Notes: a model not told the origin generated them from the sequence alone. Shown: positions 15,691 through 22,536, counted from the first letter of the stretch. The stretch is DNA of 36,880 nt from Methylobacterium phyllostachyos (GCF_900103445.1 NZ_FNHS01000027.1:1-36880), one strand, 5' to 3'. Program-made: numbers and translations.

Positions 15691-15780
15691 ATGTGAACGT
15701 GACAGGTCGATAGGCGTTTCTGTTCCGAGAGCTTCGGCGTATCATTCCTGTGTCGACGTCGGCTGCCGCCCCGTCGACCT

Positions 15781-15833
15781 CCACGCTCGCCCCGAAGCTT
15801 CACGCCCCCCGGAAAGCTGGAGGGTGGGCGTGG
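15781..15833 (+). ncRNA. stem-loop 2 with C6 apical loop
   Basis: CCACGCTCGCCC (15781-15792) pairs with GGGTGGGCGTGG (12 bp, two G-U). An inner AGCTT/AAGCT stem presents CACGCCCCCCGG as the apical loop. The outer stem matches copy 1 with one C-to-T change in the 3' arm that keeps a G-U pair, as expected if structure is selected. Confidence 0.6.
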
Positions 15834-15943
15834 ATGCCCAGAATAATTGCCGGCATAGACCTACATCCACCCGGGCGGAACGAATAAGTGCGGCAGCCGA
15901 GCTATTTATCTCTAGTGTCGCGCGTCGGCTGATTTGCCGATCT

Positions 15944-15990
15944 CCGCGTCTGCTGGGGTTGTCGAGGGGGGGCAGCTTCGGCAGGCGTGG
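15944..15990 (+). ncRNA. stem-loop 3 with G7 apical loop
   Basis: CCGCGTCTGC (15944-15953) pairs over ten positions with GCAGGCGTGG (15981-15990), two of them G-U. A short inner CGA/TCG stem presents GGGGGGGCAGCT. It is the only copy with a G-rich loop and so could base-pair with the C-rich loops of the other copies. It is the most diverged member. Confidence 0.5.
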
Positions 15991-16061
15991 ATGCGACGAA
16001 ATTTACCCTGACAGGATTAGCCGCCTTCGCTAGCCTGATCCTGTCGGCTTTAGGTCGATGC

Positions 16062-16113
16062 TCACGCCCTCTCGGAAGCTTTTATCCCCCTCAAAGCCGA
16101 CGAGAGGGCGTGA
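16062..16113 (+). ncRNA. stem-loop 4 with CCCCC apical loop
   Basis: TCACGCCCTCTCG (16062-16074) and CGAGAGGGCGTGA (16101-16113) form a perfect 13-bp stem. Inside, GCTTT/AAAGC closes the loop TATCCCCCTC. Relative to copies 1 and 2 both arms have changed together (C-G to T-A at the base and in the inner half). The 3' arm overlaps the end of the small leftward gene at 16091. Confidence 0.6.
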
Positions 16114-16339
16114 ATGCTCTCGATAGCCTGACCATCCCTGCAAGTCGTAACACCGGCATTAATGGGACCGCCGGCACGCCGCTGGTTGTTCTTGGGATCG
16201 GCCCACTGCCGACCGCTACCAGTGTCTGCAGCGCGCGGATGCCGTAGTAGTTCGCTTGCCTCATGTCCTGAGTAGCACGGCGGATCCGGCGCACCTGCCA
16301 CCAAGCCGCCGCGAGGATGAAGAGTTGGATCAGACGCAC
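16091..16339 (-). CDS. small protein with hydrophobic N-terminus, end runs into RNA repeat 4
   Basis: 82 aa from a GTG (16337-16339) with GGAG eight bases upstream. It starts VRLIQLFILAAAWWQVRRIR, a short hydrophobic stretch followed by Arg, then RRATQDMRQANYYGIRALQT. The last 20 residues are read through stem-loop 4 and look unnatural, so the original end was probably lost and the present stop is accidental. It may be a truncated membrane-associated protein. Confidence 0.45.
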   Translation of the reverse strand: MRLIQLFILAAAWWQVRRIRRATQDMRQANYYGIRALQTLVAVGSGPIPRTTSGVPAVPLMPVLRLAGMVRLSRAFTPSRRL

Positions 16340-16398
16340 GCATTTGGCTCCTGATCATCAGCTTCGAAGTCTTGGTCCGTGCCGCGCAACCAAACGAC

Positions 16399-16611
16399 CT
16401 AGCTCTCGTGATGGTTCTCGGGAGCGCCGAGGCTGGGTTCCGCGTCTCCCCCATCCTCGCGGTCGGGATCCCCGTCGCCCTCATCCAAGATGGCGACGAT
16501 GCGGTCCACGATGTCGAGGGCGAGTTCGGCCAGCCTCTCGAACTCCTCCCGCGGGATCGGCTTGGCGGCGGGCAGGCTCGGGCGGCCCGGGAAGGCTACG
16601 ATCTTGCTCAT
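16399..16611 (-). CDS. small acidic protein, unknown function
   Basis: 70 aa (MSKIVAFPGRPSLPAAKPIP) from ATG 16611. A helix follows (REEFERLAELALDIVDRIVA), then an acidic, probably disordered tail (ILDEGDGDPDREDGGDAEP). The IVAFPGR start is typical of small accessory-region proteins of this lineage. It is the last gene of a leftward run that starts near 18530; the gap to the previous gene is 86 bases. Confidence 0.65.
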   Translation of the reverse strand: MSKIVAFPGRPSLPAAKPIPREEFERLAELALDIVDRIVAILDEGDGDPDREDGGDAEPSLGAPENHHES

Positions 16612-16697
16612 GGGCTTGGTCTCGGTGTGGTTGGACCTGTAGTCCCCCAGCGAGGTCCGGCCGGGGCGGTACGCACGGCGACAGAGGGGATGAGAGG

Positions 16698-17303
16698 CTA
16701 GGCCCCTCCGATGTCGTCGGGGGCGCCCTCGCGGACGGCCAGGGCGGCGATGCCAACCATGCGGCGGTCGAGCACGGCGCGAGCGAACCGGGCGAGCTGA
16801 TCGAAGTTGCGAGCGGCGATGTTCAGGTTGCGCCCGAAATCGTCGGCCTGCTGATCGTCTTCCGCGAGCAGCGCGTCGGCTAGCTCGTCCCGGTTGAGGC
16901 TCAGGTACAGCCAGCCCAGGCGCAGCCACGGTAGCGCCGTATCGGCATCCCTGACCCAGTCTTCGCGAGACGGGACCGGGCAAGGTGTGGTCGAGCGGTT
17001 CACGGGCTCGAACGACATGGCCGCCAGTTCAGCAGCCGGCACCTTCGACAGGTTGGGGCGATCATCGCCACGCTTATCGAGAGCCGCCCACATCACGCGT
17101 TCGGCGTCGGCCGCGATCTTGGCCATGATGTCGTCGGCGTCGAGACACTCATCGATGCCGTAGTAGTCGCTCGCCCACTGCTGGGCATGCCGGACCACGG
17201 CTACGAAGCCCGGCAGTGTGGTCGGGCGGGTCTCGAACACCGCATTCCAGGCGGCGATTTCGGCCTCGTGCGCGACCTTCCACGCCGCCTCTGGCGCGAC
17301 CAT
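16698..17303 (-). CDS. hypothetical protein, N-terminus probably displaced by a frameshift
   Basis: 201 aa from ATG 17303. The sequence is helical (AAWKVAHEAEIAAWNAVFET, FVAVVRHAQQWASDYYGIDE). The frame remains open and protein-like for about 40 codons upstream of this ATG (ALFEAIRAHLTAWDAFGLTI, then NPTDKAWRRQQGLDTSDEA), but I find no ATG, GTG or TTG in frame there. The natural start was probably lost when the junction near 17416-17430 with the upstream TM protein was altered. Confidence 0.6.
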   Translation of the reverse strand: MVAPEAAWKVAHEAEIAAWNAVFETRPTTLPGFVAVVRHAQQWASDYYGIDECLDADDIMAKIAADAERVMWAALDKRGDDRPNLSKVPAAELAAMSFEPVNRSTTPCPVPSREDWVRDADTALPWLRLGWLYLSLNRDELADALLAEDDQQADDFGRNLNIAARNFDQLARFARAVLDRRMVGIAALAVREGAPDDIGGA

Positions 17304-17695
17304 CGCCTCGTCGGACGTGTCCAGACCCTGCTGCCGGCGCCATGCCTTGTCGGTCGGGTTGATGGTGAGCCCGAAGGCGTCCCACGCCGTGAGATGCGCC
17401 CGGATCGCCTCGAACAGAGCAGGGTGGCGAGGCCGGTGAGCACCATGCCCCCGCCGATGATCGCGACGGCGGCCAGCAGATCGCCCGCGGCGTCGAGGAA
17501 GCGCAGGGACCGGCTGTGCGCGGTGTCGGGCCGGACGGGCGTCACGGCCTGCCAGGGCTCGATCGTCCCAGGCTGCGTCTCGTCCGGCAGGGTGCGGTAG
17601 CGGCGATCCAGCGGCGGGTTGCGGCGGCCGGTGCGGGCGCTCGTGCTGCGAACCGGGACGGGCTGGCTGAAATTTGGGATGCGGGCATAGGACAT
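17201..17695 (-). CDS. single-TM protein with out-of-frame tail
   Basis: The first 94 residues look genuine: a polar basic N-terminus (MSYARIPNFSQPVPVRSTSA), a middle with PWQAVTPVRP, and a TM segment (AAVAIIGGGMVLTGLATLL). From about 17416 on, the frame only shadows the next gene, whose own reading begins in another frame at that point. A small deletion or insertion therefore probably removed the end of this gene and the start of the next. The native product should end near residue 94. Confidence 0.5.
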   Translation of the reverse strand: MSYARIPNFSQPVPVRSTSARTGRRNPPLDRRYRTLPDETQPGTIEPWQAVTPVRPDTAHSRSLRFLDAAGDLLAAVAIIGGGMVLTGLATLLCSRRSGRISRRGTPSGSPSTRPTRHGAGSRVWTRPTRRWSRQRRRGRSRTRPKSPPGMRCSRPARPHCRAS

Positions 17696-17774
17696 CGTTC
17701 GCGCTCCTGGTGGGGCTCGTGGCGGTGGGTCGGCGGTGAGGGGGGCGCTCGCCCGATCCGGCGAGCGCGTCAGA

Positions 17775-18221
17775 TCAGGCGGCGGGCGGCGCCATGCCAG
17801 AATTCAGGGCCCAAGCGGGGTGGTCGCCCTCGGGGCCGTAGAGGTCGGGAAACAGCACCCACAGCCGCTGCTCGATGCGGGTCAGCAGGTCGCCGCCCAC
17901 GTCCATCGCGTCGCCGCGTAGGGCTTCGTCGTGGAAGCGATCCGCCTCGCCGTGCATATCGCCGGACACGTACTCGGCGAGCACCATGCCGATGACGGCC
18001 GCGCCGATCTCGGCCTGCGTGGCGGGCGAGAGTAGGTGCCACGCATCGGCGGGCGTGAACGGCAGGGGCATGCGAGCCCAGAGCGCGGCGTGGTCAGGCA
18101 GGCGGGCGGTGTCGTCGCCGCGGAGGATACCCACAGTGCGGGTATCCATGGCGACCGCAGGGGCGGCTGTGGCGGCGAGGATGCCGGCGGCGAGGGCGCG
18201 GCGGTCGATGCGGGTGGTCAT
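17775..18221 (-). CDS. exported protein with Tat-like signal, unknown function
   Basis: 148 aa. The start MTTRIDRRALAAGILAATAA, then PAVAMDTRTV, is a signal peptide with a twin-Arg but no full Tat consensus. The mature part is helical (ATQAEIGAAVIGMVLAEYVS, HDEALRGDAMDVGGDLLTRI) with conserved-looking Trp/His. It follows the gene at 18234 by 12 bases and is probably in its operon. Similar proteins are seen as hypothetical in the lineage. Confidence 0.7.
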   Translation of the reverse strand: MTTRIDRRALAAGILAATAAPAVAMDTRTVGILRGDDTARLPDHAALWARMPLPFTPADAWHLLSPATQAEIGAAVIGMVLAEYVSGDMHGEADRFHDEALRGDAMDVGGDLLTRIEQRLWVLFPDLYGPEGDHPAWALNSGMAPPAA

Positions 18222-18233
18222 CGCGGCGGCTCC

Positions 18234-18530
18234 TCAGTTCGCGGCCATGTGGCGGGCGAGCTTGGCGGACCGCCACGCGGCGGTGAGACAGACGGACATC
18301 GCCTCGGCCCAGGTGCCGCCGAAGCGCTCCTGATGGGCATGGGCGGCCTTGGCGGCGGCCGACATGATGGCGGCGCGATCGAACTTGCCGGCGACGTAGA
18401 GCGGGCGGCGGGTGGCGCGCACTGTGAAGTCGATGCGGGCGGCGGCCGAGAGCAGGCCTGCGGGGATCGTCGGACGGCTGTCGTGCAGCGAGCGGGAGAT
18501 CCGGTTCCAGGAGACGGTGCGGCGGGACAT
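18234..18530 (-). CDS. hypothetical protein, first gene of the leftward block
   Basis: 98 aa, basic (MSRRTVSWNRISRSLHDSRP). A central block (IDFTVRATRRPLYVAGKFDR) and a C-terminal helical block (HAHQERFGGTWAEAMSVCLT, AAWRSAKLARHMAAN) are evident. It is cytosolic by appearance and may bind nucleic acid by charge. It is divergent from the XRE regulator across 125 bases containing a palindrome, so it may be under that regulator's control. Confidence 0.7.
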   Translation of the reverse strand: MSRRTVSWNRISRSLHDSRPTIPAGLLSAAARIDFTVRATRRPLYVAGKFDRAAIMSAAAKAAHAHQERFGGTWAEAMSVCLTAAWRSAKLARHMAAN

Positions 18531-18571
18531 GGTTGCCTCCTAGCCCGTGCGCGACTACAATTCGTCTGCGC

Positions 18572-18590
18572 ATGGGCTATATTGGCCCAT
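18572..18590. promoter_or_regulatory. palindrome between divergent genes, candidate XRE operator
   Basis: ATGGGC-TATATTG-GCCCAT is a 6-bp perfect inverted repeat around an AT-rich spacer, 41 bases from the leftward gene and 66 bases from the XRE start. The TATATT spacer could be the -10 box of one of the two promoters, so binding would block transcription, a common autoregulatory design for small XRE repressors. Confidence 0.45.
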
Positions 18591-18655
18591 TGGTATCCGC
18601 TGTCAAGCCACAAAGGCCCGAAAGCGGTATAAAATGGACCGTAGGAAGGCTAAGG

Positions 18656-18916
18656 ATGCTTACCGGCTCTCAGATGCGGATGGCTCGGGGCTATCTGCGA
18701 TGGTCCGTGAAAGAGTTGGCTGAGGCTTCCGGCGTGTCGGGCACCACGATCAAACGGATGGAGGAAGGCGATGGCGTTCCCAAATCCATTTCGGACAATC
18801 TAATCGCTATTCAAAAAGCCTTTGAGGCCGCCGGCCTTGAGTTCATCCCCGAGAACGGCGGAGGCGTGGGGGTTCGGCTCCGCATGCGCCGCGACGGGAC
18901 CTGCGAGGAACACTGA
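18656..18916 (+). CDS. XRE-family HTH regulator
   Basis: 86 aa from ATG 18656 (MLTGSQMRMARGYLRWSVKE), preceded by AAGG. The HTH (SVKELAEASGVSGTTIKRME) covers most of the protein, followed by a helix (DNLIAIQKAFEAAGLEFIPE) and the GGGVGVRLR ending seen in compact XRE regulators of alphaproteobacteria. There is no effector domain. It likely represses its own promoter and the divergent block through the palindrome at 18572. Confidence 0.88.
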   Translation: MLTGSQMRMARGYLRWSVKELAEASGVSGTTIKRMEEGDGVPKSISDNLIAIQKAFEAAGLEFIPENGGGVGVRLRMRRDGTCEEH

Positions 18917-18979
18917 CACCCTGTGCCTTGAGCTTCGCTAGCCGGAGCCCAGATCAGTCATAGCCGCCGAGAGGCCCGC

Positions 18980-19243
18980 GTGCAGGACGCTCTAGCCCGT
19001 TCCATCGCTCAGACTGCCGCCGATGCTCTCGGTCGGCGCAGCGATGCGCACGGCGGGGCCTACGTCTCGGATGAGGCGATCGGCGCCCATCTCTGGTTCG
19101 AACGCGGGTTCAGGGACCACGACGAATTAGTCTCACTCATCAACCACACCCGGCGGCTTCTTGATGAGCGGCGCCCGCCCCTCCCCGCACGGGCGCCGTA
19201 TCAGAAGCCCGTTCAGCTCAGCTTCGATCTGGAAGCGGCATGA
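18980..19243 (+). CDS. small protein upstream of an HTH gene, unknown function
   Basis: 87 aa from a GTG with GAGAGG five bases upstream. It starts MQDALARSIAQTAADALGRR and contains VSDEAIGAHLWFERGFRDHD and a basic loop, ending PVQLSFDLEAA. The stop overlaps the next gene's ATG by four bases (ATGA), indicating translational coupling with the 372-aa protein. No family recognised. Confidence 0.68.
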   Translation: MQDALARSIAQTAADALGRRSDAHGGAYVSDEAIGAHLWFERGFRDHDELVSLINHTRRLLDERRPPLPARAPYQKPVQLSFDLEAA

Positions 19244-20358
19244 GGGTTCGGCAGCGTCCAGGGCACCCGTCCCTATTCGATTGGCTGGATCGGAAAGAAG
19301 CGCGCGTCGTCGCGCAGAACGCGGCGCTTGAGCACGAGAGGCAGGCAGGCCGCGGAGCCAAGCGCCCGACACCCTGGACGATCGATAGAGGGCGAGTGTC
19401 CGAGGTGCAGAAGCTGATCCACGCGCGCCACGACGGTCCCTGCGATACAGACGACGGCCTGCTCTACCTGAAAGCCGCCCTGCCCCATCTCATGCGGCTG
19501 CACGCTGGGCCAGCGCTCCTCGGTAAGGTTCTGGGCTGGGCTCAGACTTGGTTGCCAAAGGTGCCGGTTAAGGATGTTGTCAACGAGGCAGATCCGGACG
19601 GCCACGAGAGCACGGCGCTCCTCAAGGCAGACGACATCGCCCGCATGCTCAGGGTCACGCGCGAGGAACGGGAGTCGCTTCGGTTCAGGACCATCGGGGC
19701 CGTCGACTTCAGCCATAGGCAGCGGCTCGCGGACCGGCGACGGAAGAATGCCGAACACCAAGCCGCCAAGCGATTGAAGGCTGGGACGACGCCCCGATCC
19801 GAGTCCAACGTCGCCAAGGCCAAGGCCCTTGGGATCTCGCTGAGCACCTACAAGCGCCGGCTGAAGCAGGCCCCTGCAGTCGAGGCCCCGGCGATGGCTG
19901 ACCCGATTTCGTCAGCAATAGTGCGTAGCACTTACAACCCCCTACGGGATCGGGTCACGATCTCAGGACAGACCGTTCTGGGTCCAGCGAGAGCCGCCCG
20001 CCCGAGCCGCAGCGTCGGCGCTGTCGGGCATGCGCCCGGAGCTAAGACGAGGGCTATCAGGCCCGGTCAGGCCGTCGCGCTGCCTCTGCCGAAGGAAAGG
20101 GTTCTTGAGCATCCCGACATGCTTGGCGGGGGTGAGTGGAGGCACCTCAACGAGGTGGTGACGGCCTATGAAGGCGGGTTCTTGCCTGACGACCTCGTGC
20201 GTGCGGTCCGCGCTGCGCAGCGGGTCCGGCAGATGACGCAAGAGGCGGTCGCCCGTCAGATCGGGATCAGCCGTCCGCAGCTCGCCAACGCGTTGCAAGG
20301 CCGCTTCGGTCTGAGCCGGAGTGCCGCTGCCAATCTGCTGACGTGGCTTGCTGCCTGA
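19240..20358 (+). CDS. 372-aa HTH-containing protein, role unknown
   Basis: The N-terminal part has SLFDWLDRKEARVVAQNAAL and a helical central region. Residues about 165-210 are strongly basic and coiled (FSHRQRLADRRRKNAEHQAA, AKALGISLSTYKRRLK), with an HTH-like KALGISLSTYKRR. The C-terminus (about 325-372) is an XRE-like HTH: RVRQMTQEAVARQIGISRPQ, LANALQGRFGLSRSAAANLL. Two potential DNA-binding regions suggest a regulatory or replication-associated protein. It is coupled to the upstream 87-aa gene. A replication initiator cannot be excluded, but no Rep motif is seen. Confidence 0.7.
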   Translation: MRVRQRPGHPSLFDWLDRKEARVVAQNAALEHERQAGRGAKRPTPWTIDRGRVSEVQKLIHARHDGPCDTDDGLLYLKAALPHLMRLHAGPALLGKVLGWAQTWLPKVPVKDVVNEADPDGHESTALLKADDIARMLRVTREERESLRFRTIGAVDFSHRQRLADRRRKNAEHQAAKRLKAGTTPRSESNVAKAKALGISLSTYKRRLKQAPAVEAPAMADPISSAIVRSTYNPLRDRVTISGQTVLGPARAARPSRSVGAVGHAPGAKTRAIRPGQAVALPLPKERVLEHPDMLGGGEWRHLNEVVTAYEGGFLPDDLVRAVRAAQRVRQMTQEAVARQIGISRPQLANALQGRFGLSRSAAANLLTWLAA

Positions 20359-20377
20359 ATTCCTCTCCCATCATCGC

Positions 20378-20392
20378 GACGGCGAAGCCGTC
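20378..20392. terminator. short perfect stem-loop after the HTH gene
   Basis: GACGGC-GAA-GCCGTC lies 20 bases past the stop of the 372-aa gene, with a second possible stem (CCGCC/GGCGG) right after. No T-tract follows, so intrinsic termination is uncertain. Confidence 0.35.
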
Positions 20393-20451
20393 CGCCGTTA
20401 GGCGGGACCGACGCTACCCGCTCAGCCGCCGCAGATGGTCAGGCCCTCGGA

Positions 20452-20718
20452 TCACGGCTTCGTCGCGTGCGCGGCCATCACTGCGGCTGTCACGGCTGTC
20501 CGTAGCGCCTTCTCTTGTGGGCCGGGCTTAGCTTTCGCCTCCGCGATCTCGGGGGAGGCCGCGACCGCTGCCGCGATGTCGATGCTGTGCCCGCTGGCGA
20601 AGCGGTAGGGGCCGGTCTCGGGATCCCTCATGTAGATGTCGACGGCCGCAACGATCTCGCTGCTGCTGATCGTGCCGTCCTTCCGGAGATCGGCGAGGGT
20701 CGGGCGTGCGGCGGGCAT
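20452..20718 (-). CDS. small conserved-type protein, paralogue of 12433-12696
   Basis: 88 aa (MPAARPTLADLRKDGTISSS). It matches the 12433 protein through PT(V/L)ADLR, VAA(I/V)D-Y-RDP, FASGH and the Ala-rich C-terminal helix, at roughly half of positions by eye. The predicted helices and lack of signal suggest a cytosolic small protein. Two copies 8 kb apart on opposite strands point to duplication within the accessory region or repeated acquisition. Confidence 0.7.
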   Translation of the reverse strand: MPAARPTLADLRKDGTISSSEIVAAVDIYMRDPETGPYRFASGHSIDIAAAVAASPEIAEAKAKPGPQEKALRTAVTAAVMAAHATKP

Positions 20719-20840
20719 GGTGCTCGTAGGTTAGGGAGGGGTCTGCCGGGCATCCGCGAACTGGCGTGACCAACATAGGTTGAAGGTCTGGCGCGTCTCG
20801 CCACATGGCCGAATGACGCGTCCTGCCGTAGCTCGGCCGC

Positions 20841-21233
20841 ATGTCAGCCAGTCCCGCCCCTGCCCCGCTCCCTGATGTCGTCGCCGGCTGGCGCAGCGCA
20901 TTGGAGAACCTATCGCCTCACGCTTCGCCCTGCCGATACCTGACGTCGGCTCGTTGGGCTCCGATGCGGGAAGCCGCGATGGATTTCTGCGACCACCTCG
21001 GCGCCGAAGCGCATGGGCTTGGCTGGACGGCGGCCGAGCTGTTCGCGCTTCACCCGGAGCATGGAACCCTGCGGGTCGAGGTCTGCGGGGTGCTAATGGT
21101 CTCCGGCAGCAAGGCCGTGGCAGTGGAGCCAACCCGGGTCGTGTTCGCAGGGGGCTCAGGCTACCGGACGAAGCCCGGCCAGGTCTGGGGCATTCCGGTA
21201 TGGGAGTACGCCAGGAAGGTCGTAGGCCGGTGA
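20841..21233 (+). CDS. hypothetical protein, unknown function
   Basis: 130 aa (MSASPAPAPLPDVVAGWRSA). It has helices (DFCDHLGAEAHGLGWTAAEL) followed by strands (GTLRVEVCGVLMVSG, AVAVEPTRVVFAGGSGYRT) and an end WGIPVWEYARKVVGR. Such proteins occur in Methylobacterium plasmids and prophages. Its stop overlaps the GTG of the following small membrane gene by four bases. Confidence 0.68.
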   Translation: MSASPAPAPLPDVVAGWRSALENLSPHASPCRYLTSARWAPMREAAMDFCDHLGAEAHGLGWTAAELFALHPEHGTLRVEVCGVLMVSGSKAVAVEPTRVVFAGGSGYRTKPGQVWGIPVWEYARKVVGR

Positions 21234-21379
21234 GGCGCCGGGTTCAGGCTAGGATCGGCAGCACGGGATCGCTAGTCGGCTTCACGGTGCTGGTGACGGC
21301 GTTGGCGGCCTGCGGGCTGACGGGGCTGGTGAAGCGATTGCTGGCCCAGAGTTTACCCCCAGAACAGTGGCGGGGCTGA
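21230..21379 (+). CDS. 49-aa single-TM protein
   Basis: Starts with a GTG whose bases overlap the previous stop (GTGA). It has a basic N-terminus (VRRRVQARIGSTGS), one TM helix (LVGFTVLVTALAACGLTGLV) and a short cytosolic or periplasmic end (KRLLAQSLPPEQWRG). Coupling and a clean TM profile support it. The role is unknown. Confidence 0.55.
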   Translation: MRRRVQARIGSTGSLVGFTVLVTALAACGLTGLVKRLLAQSLPPEQWRG

Positions 21380-21461
21380 GATCCGGTTCCGGGAGCGGAA
21401 GGGATAAAACTGGCGCTAGGTTCGTTAGGCCTGGACAAATTGCTCCGGTCAGGGACCAAGT

Positions 21462-21701
21462 ATGCGCAGTCTCATCCTCGCCTTCAGCCTCATCGCGATC
21501 ACAGCCCCCGTCTCAGCGCAAACGCCCGAACGCGGCAACGCGGACCTGCAGACCTATTGTGCGGGGGACGCCCTTCAATTCTGCGCCGGTATTGATCCCA
21601 ACAGCCCGCAAATGGACGCCTGCTTCAAGAAAAACTTAAGCCAGATGTCTCCAAATTGCCGCCGCGCCATCGATGCCTACGAGAAGGCCGGCGGTAAGTA
21701 G
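21462..21701 (+). CDS. exported Cys-rich repeat protein, copy 1
   Basis: 79 aa with a signal peptide (MRSLILAFSLIAITAPVSA). The mature part carries four Cys spaced as in the Cys-rich (GLG1/FGFR-like) repeat: DLQTYCAGDALQFCAG, then DACFKKN and SPNCRRAI. Bacterial members are small periplasmic proteins of unknown function; the Cys should form two disulphides. The 83-aa gene at 21829 is a clear paralogue in tandem. Confidence 0.75.
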   Translation: MRSLILAFSLIAITAPVSAQTPERGNADLQTYCAGDALQFCAGIDPNSPQMDACFKKNLSQMSPNCRRAIDAYEKAGGK

Positions 21702-21828
21702 CCATTCGACGCTCGGTCACAGCCCGAAAGCCGCGAAGGGGGCGAGCTTTAGCTCCGTCAGCGGCAGGGATAGATCACCGAGTCGAGCCGTTAGCGCATC
21801 GACGAACTCCTTCAGCTAGGTATCCCAT

Positions 21829-22080
21829 ATGCGCAGCAGCATCCTCGCTCTCGGCCTCATCGCCGTAGCGGCTCCCGCCCTCGCGGCTCCCGATGCGCCT
21901 GCCTCCAAGCGTGGCAACAAAGATCTGAAGACCTACTGCTCCGGCGATGCGGTCACGTTCTGCAGTGGCAATGATCCGGACAGCCCGGAGATGGACGCCT
22001 GCTTCAAGAAAAACATGGACAAGATCTCGGAGAACTGCCGGCGCGCGATCAAGGCATACCAGGGTGGTGGTGGTAAGTAG
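21829..22080 (+). CDS. exported Cys-rich repeat protein, copy 2
   Basis: 83 aa, signal peptide MRSSILALGLIAVAAPALA. It shares the whole Cys-rich core with copy 1 (DLKTYCSGDAVTFCSGNDPD, MDACFKKNMDKISENCRRAI). A Pro/Ala linker separates signal and core, and the C-terminus is GGGGK. The intergenic 127 bases between copies hold no gene. Tandem duplication suggests that dosage or divergence of this protein is useful. Confidence 0.76.
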   Translation: MRSSILALGLIAVAAPALAAPDAPASKRGNKDLKTYCSGDAVTFCSGNDPDSPEMDACFKKNMDKISENCRRAIKAYQGGGGK

Positions 22081-22146
22081 CATCCTCATTCTGAGGTAAA
22101 GCACTGAGGCCCATCAGCCCATGATCAGATCGGGCGACGGGGCAGT

Positions 22147-22536
22147 TCAGCTTGCCCGCTTGGCACTCCAGCTGCCGCTGCACTCAACCAGTCCGCCAGA
22201 CGTGCGCCACGTGCCATTGCCGCTGCCCTTAACCGTAAGGCTCCCGGCGATCGGCACCTTGTTTGAGCCCTGGGTGATCGTGGCCTGCACGGCCCCACCA
22301 GCCAACACACCGCCGTCGATGTCCACCTCTTCCCCGGGGATCGAGGCGTCGCCGTCCTTTATCTGCACCTGATAGCTCGTGCTGGCCGAGCAGGGTCCCT
22401 GCGCCGTGGTTGCGACGATGGTCCAGGAACCGTCGAACTGGTTCGGCACCTGTACCTTCTTCGTCCCGGCATTGGCCGGGCTCAGAGCGCTCGCCGCCAA
22501 ACCAGCCGCGAGGATCAAGAGAAAGGTGCGTTCCAC
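22147..22536 (-). CDS. exported beta-rich protein, unknown function
   Basis: 129 aa from a GTG with GGAG seven bases upstream; the longer open frame has no ribosome site. A signal peptide (VERTFLLILAAGLAASALSP, cleaved near ANAG) precedes a strand-rich mature domain (FDGSWTIVATTAQGPCSAST, YQVQIKDGDASIPGEEVDID) with two Cys (PCSAS and VECSG). The W-T-V/I-x-T pattern is seen in small lipocalin-like or Sbd-type periplasmic proteins. No ligand is apparent. Confidence 0.68.
   Translation of the reverse strand: MERTFLLILAAGLAASALSPANAGTKKVQVPNQFDGSWTIVATTAQGPCSASTSYQVQIKDGDASIPGEEVDIDGGVLAGGAVQATITQGSNKVPIAGSLTVKGSGNGTWRTSGGLVECSGSWSAKRAS

Larger units (their letters stand above)
15610..16140 (+). 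repeat. noncoding tandem array of four structured repeats
   Basis: About 530 bases without a convincing gene contain four diverged copies of a unit: a GTCGG-like lead-in, a 10-13-bp stem whose 3' arm reads GGCGTGGATG or a close variant, and then, in at least copies 1 and 3, a second stem (ACAGG...CCTGT at 15702/15747 and GACAGGAT...ATCCTGTC at 16010/16038). First stems begin at 15637, 15781, 15944 and 16062. Paired changes keep the stems: CCACGC/GCGTGG becomes TCACGC/GCGTGA in copy 4. The plan (tandem, two-hairpin units, C-rich loops) recalls alphaproteobacterial CcsR/cuckoo-type small RNAs with CCUCCUCCC loops; membership is inferred. Confidence 0.7.

Noticed and set aside
15653..16033. 126-codon plus-strand frame through the hairpin array
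   Set aside because: Sequence is not protein-like and crosses repeat units whose structure is conserved instead; no ribosome site.
16062..16484. 140-codon minus-strand frame near the array
   Set aside because: Overlaps the better supported 16091-16339 frame and the 16399 gene; composition typical of chance.
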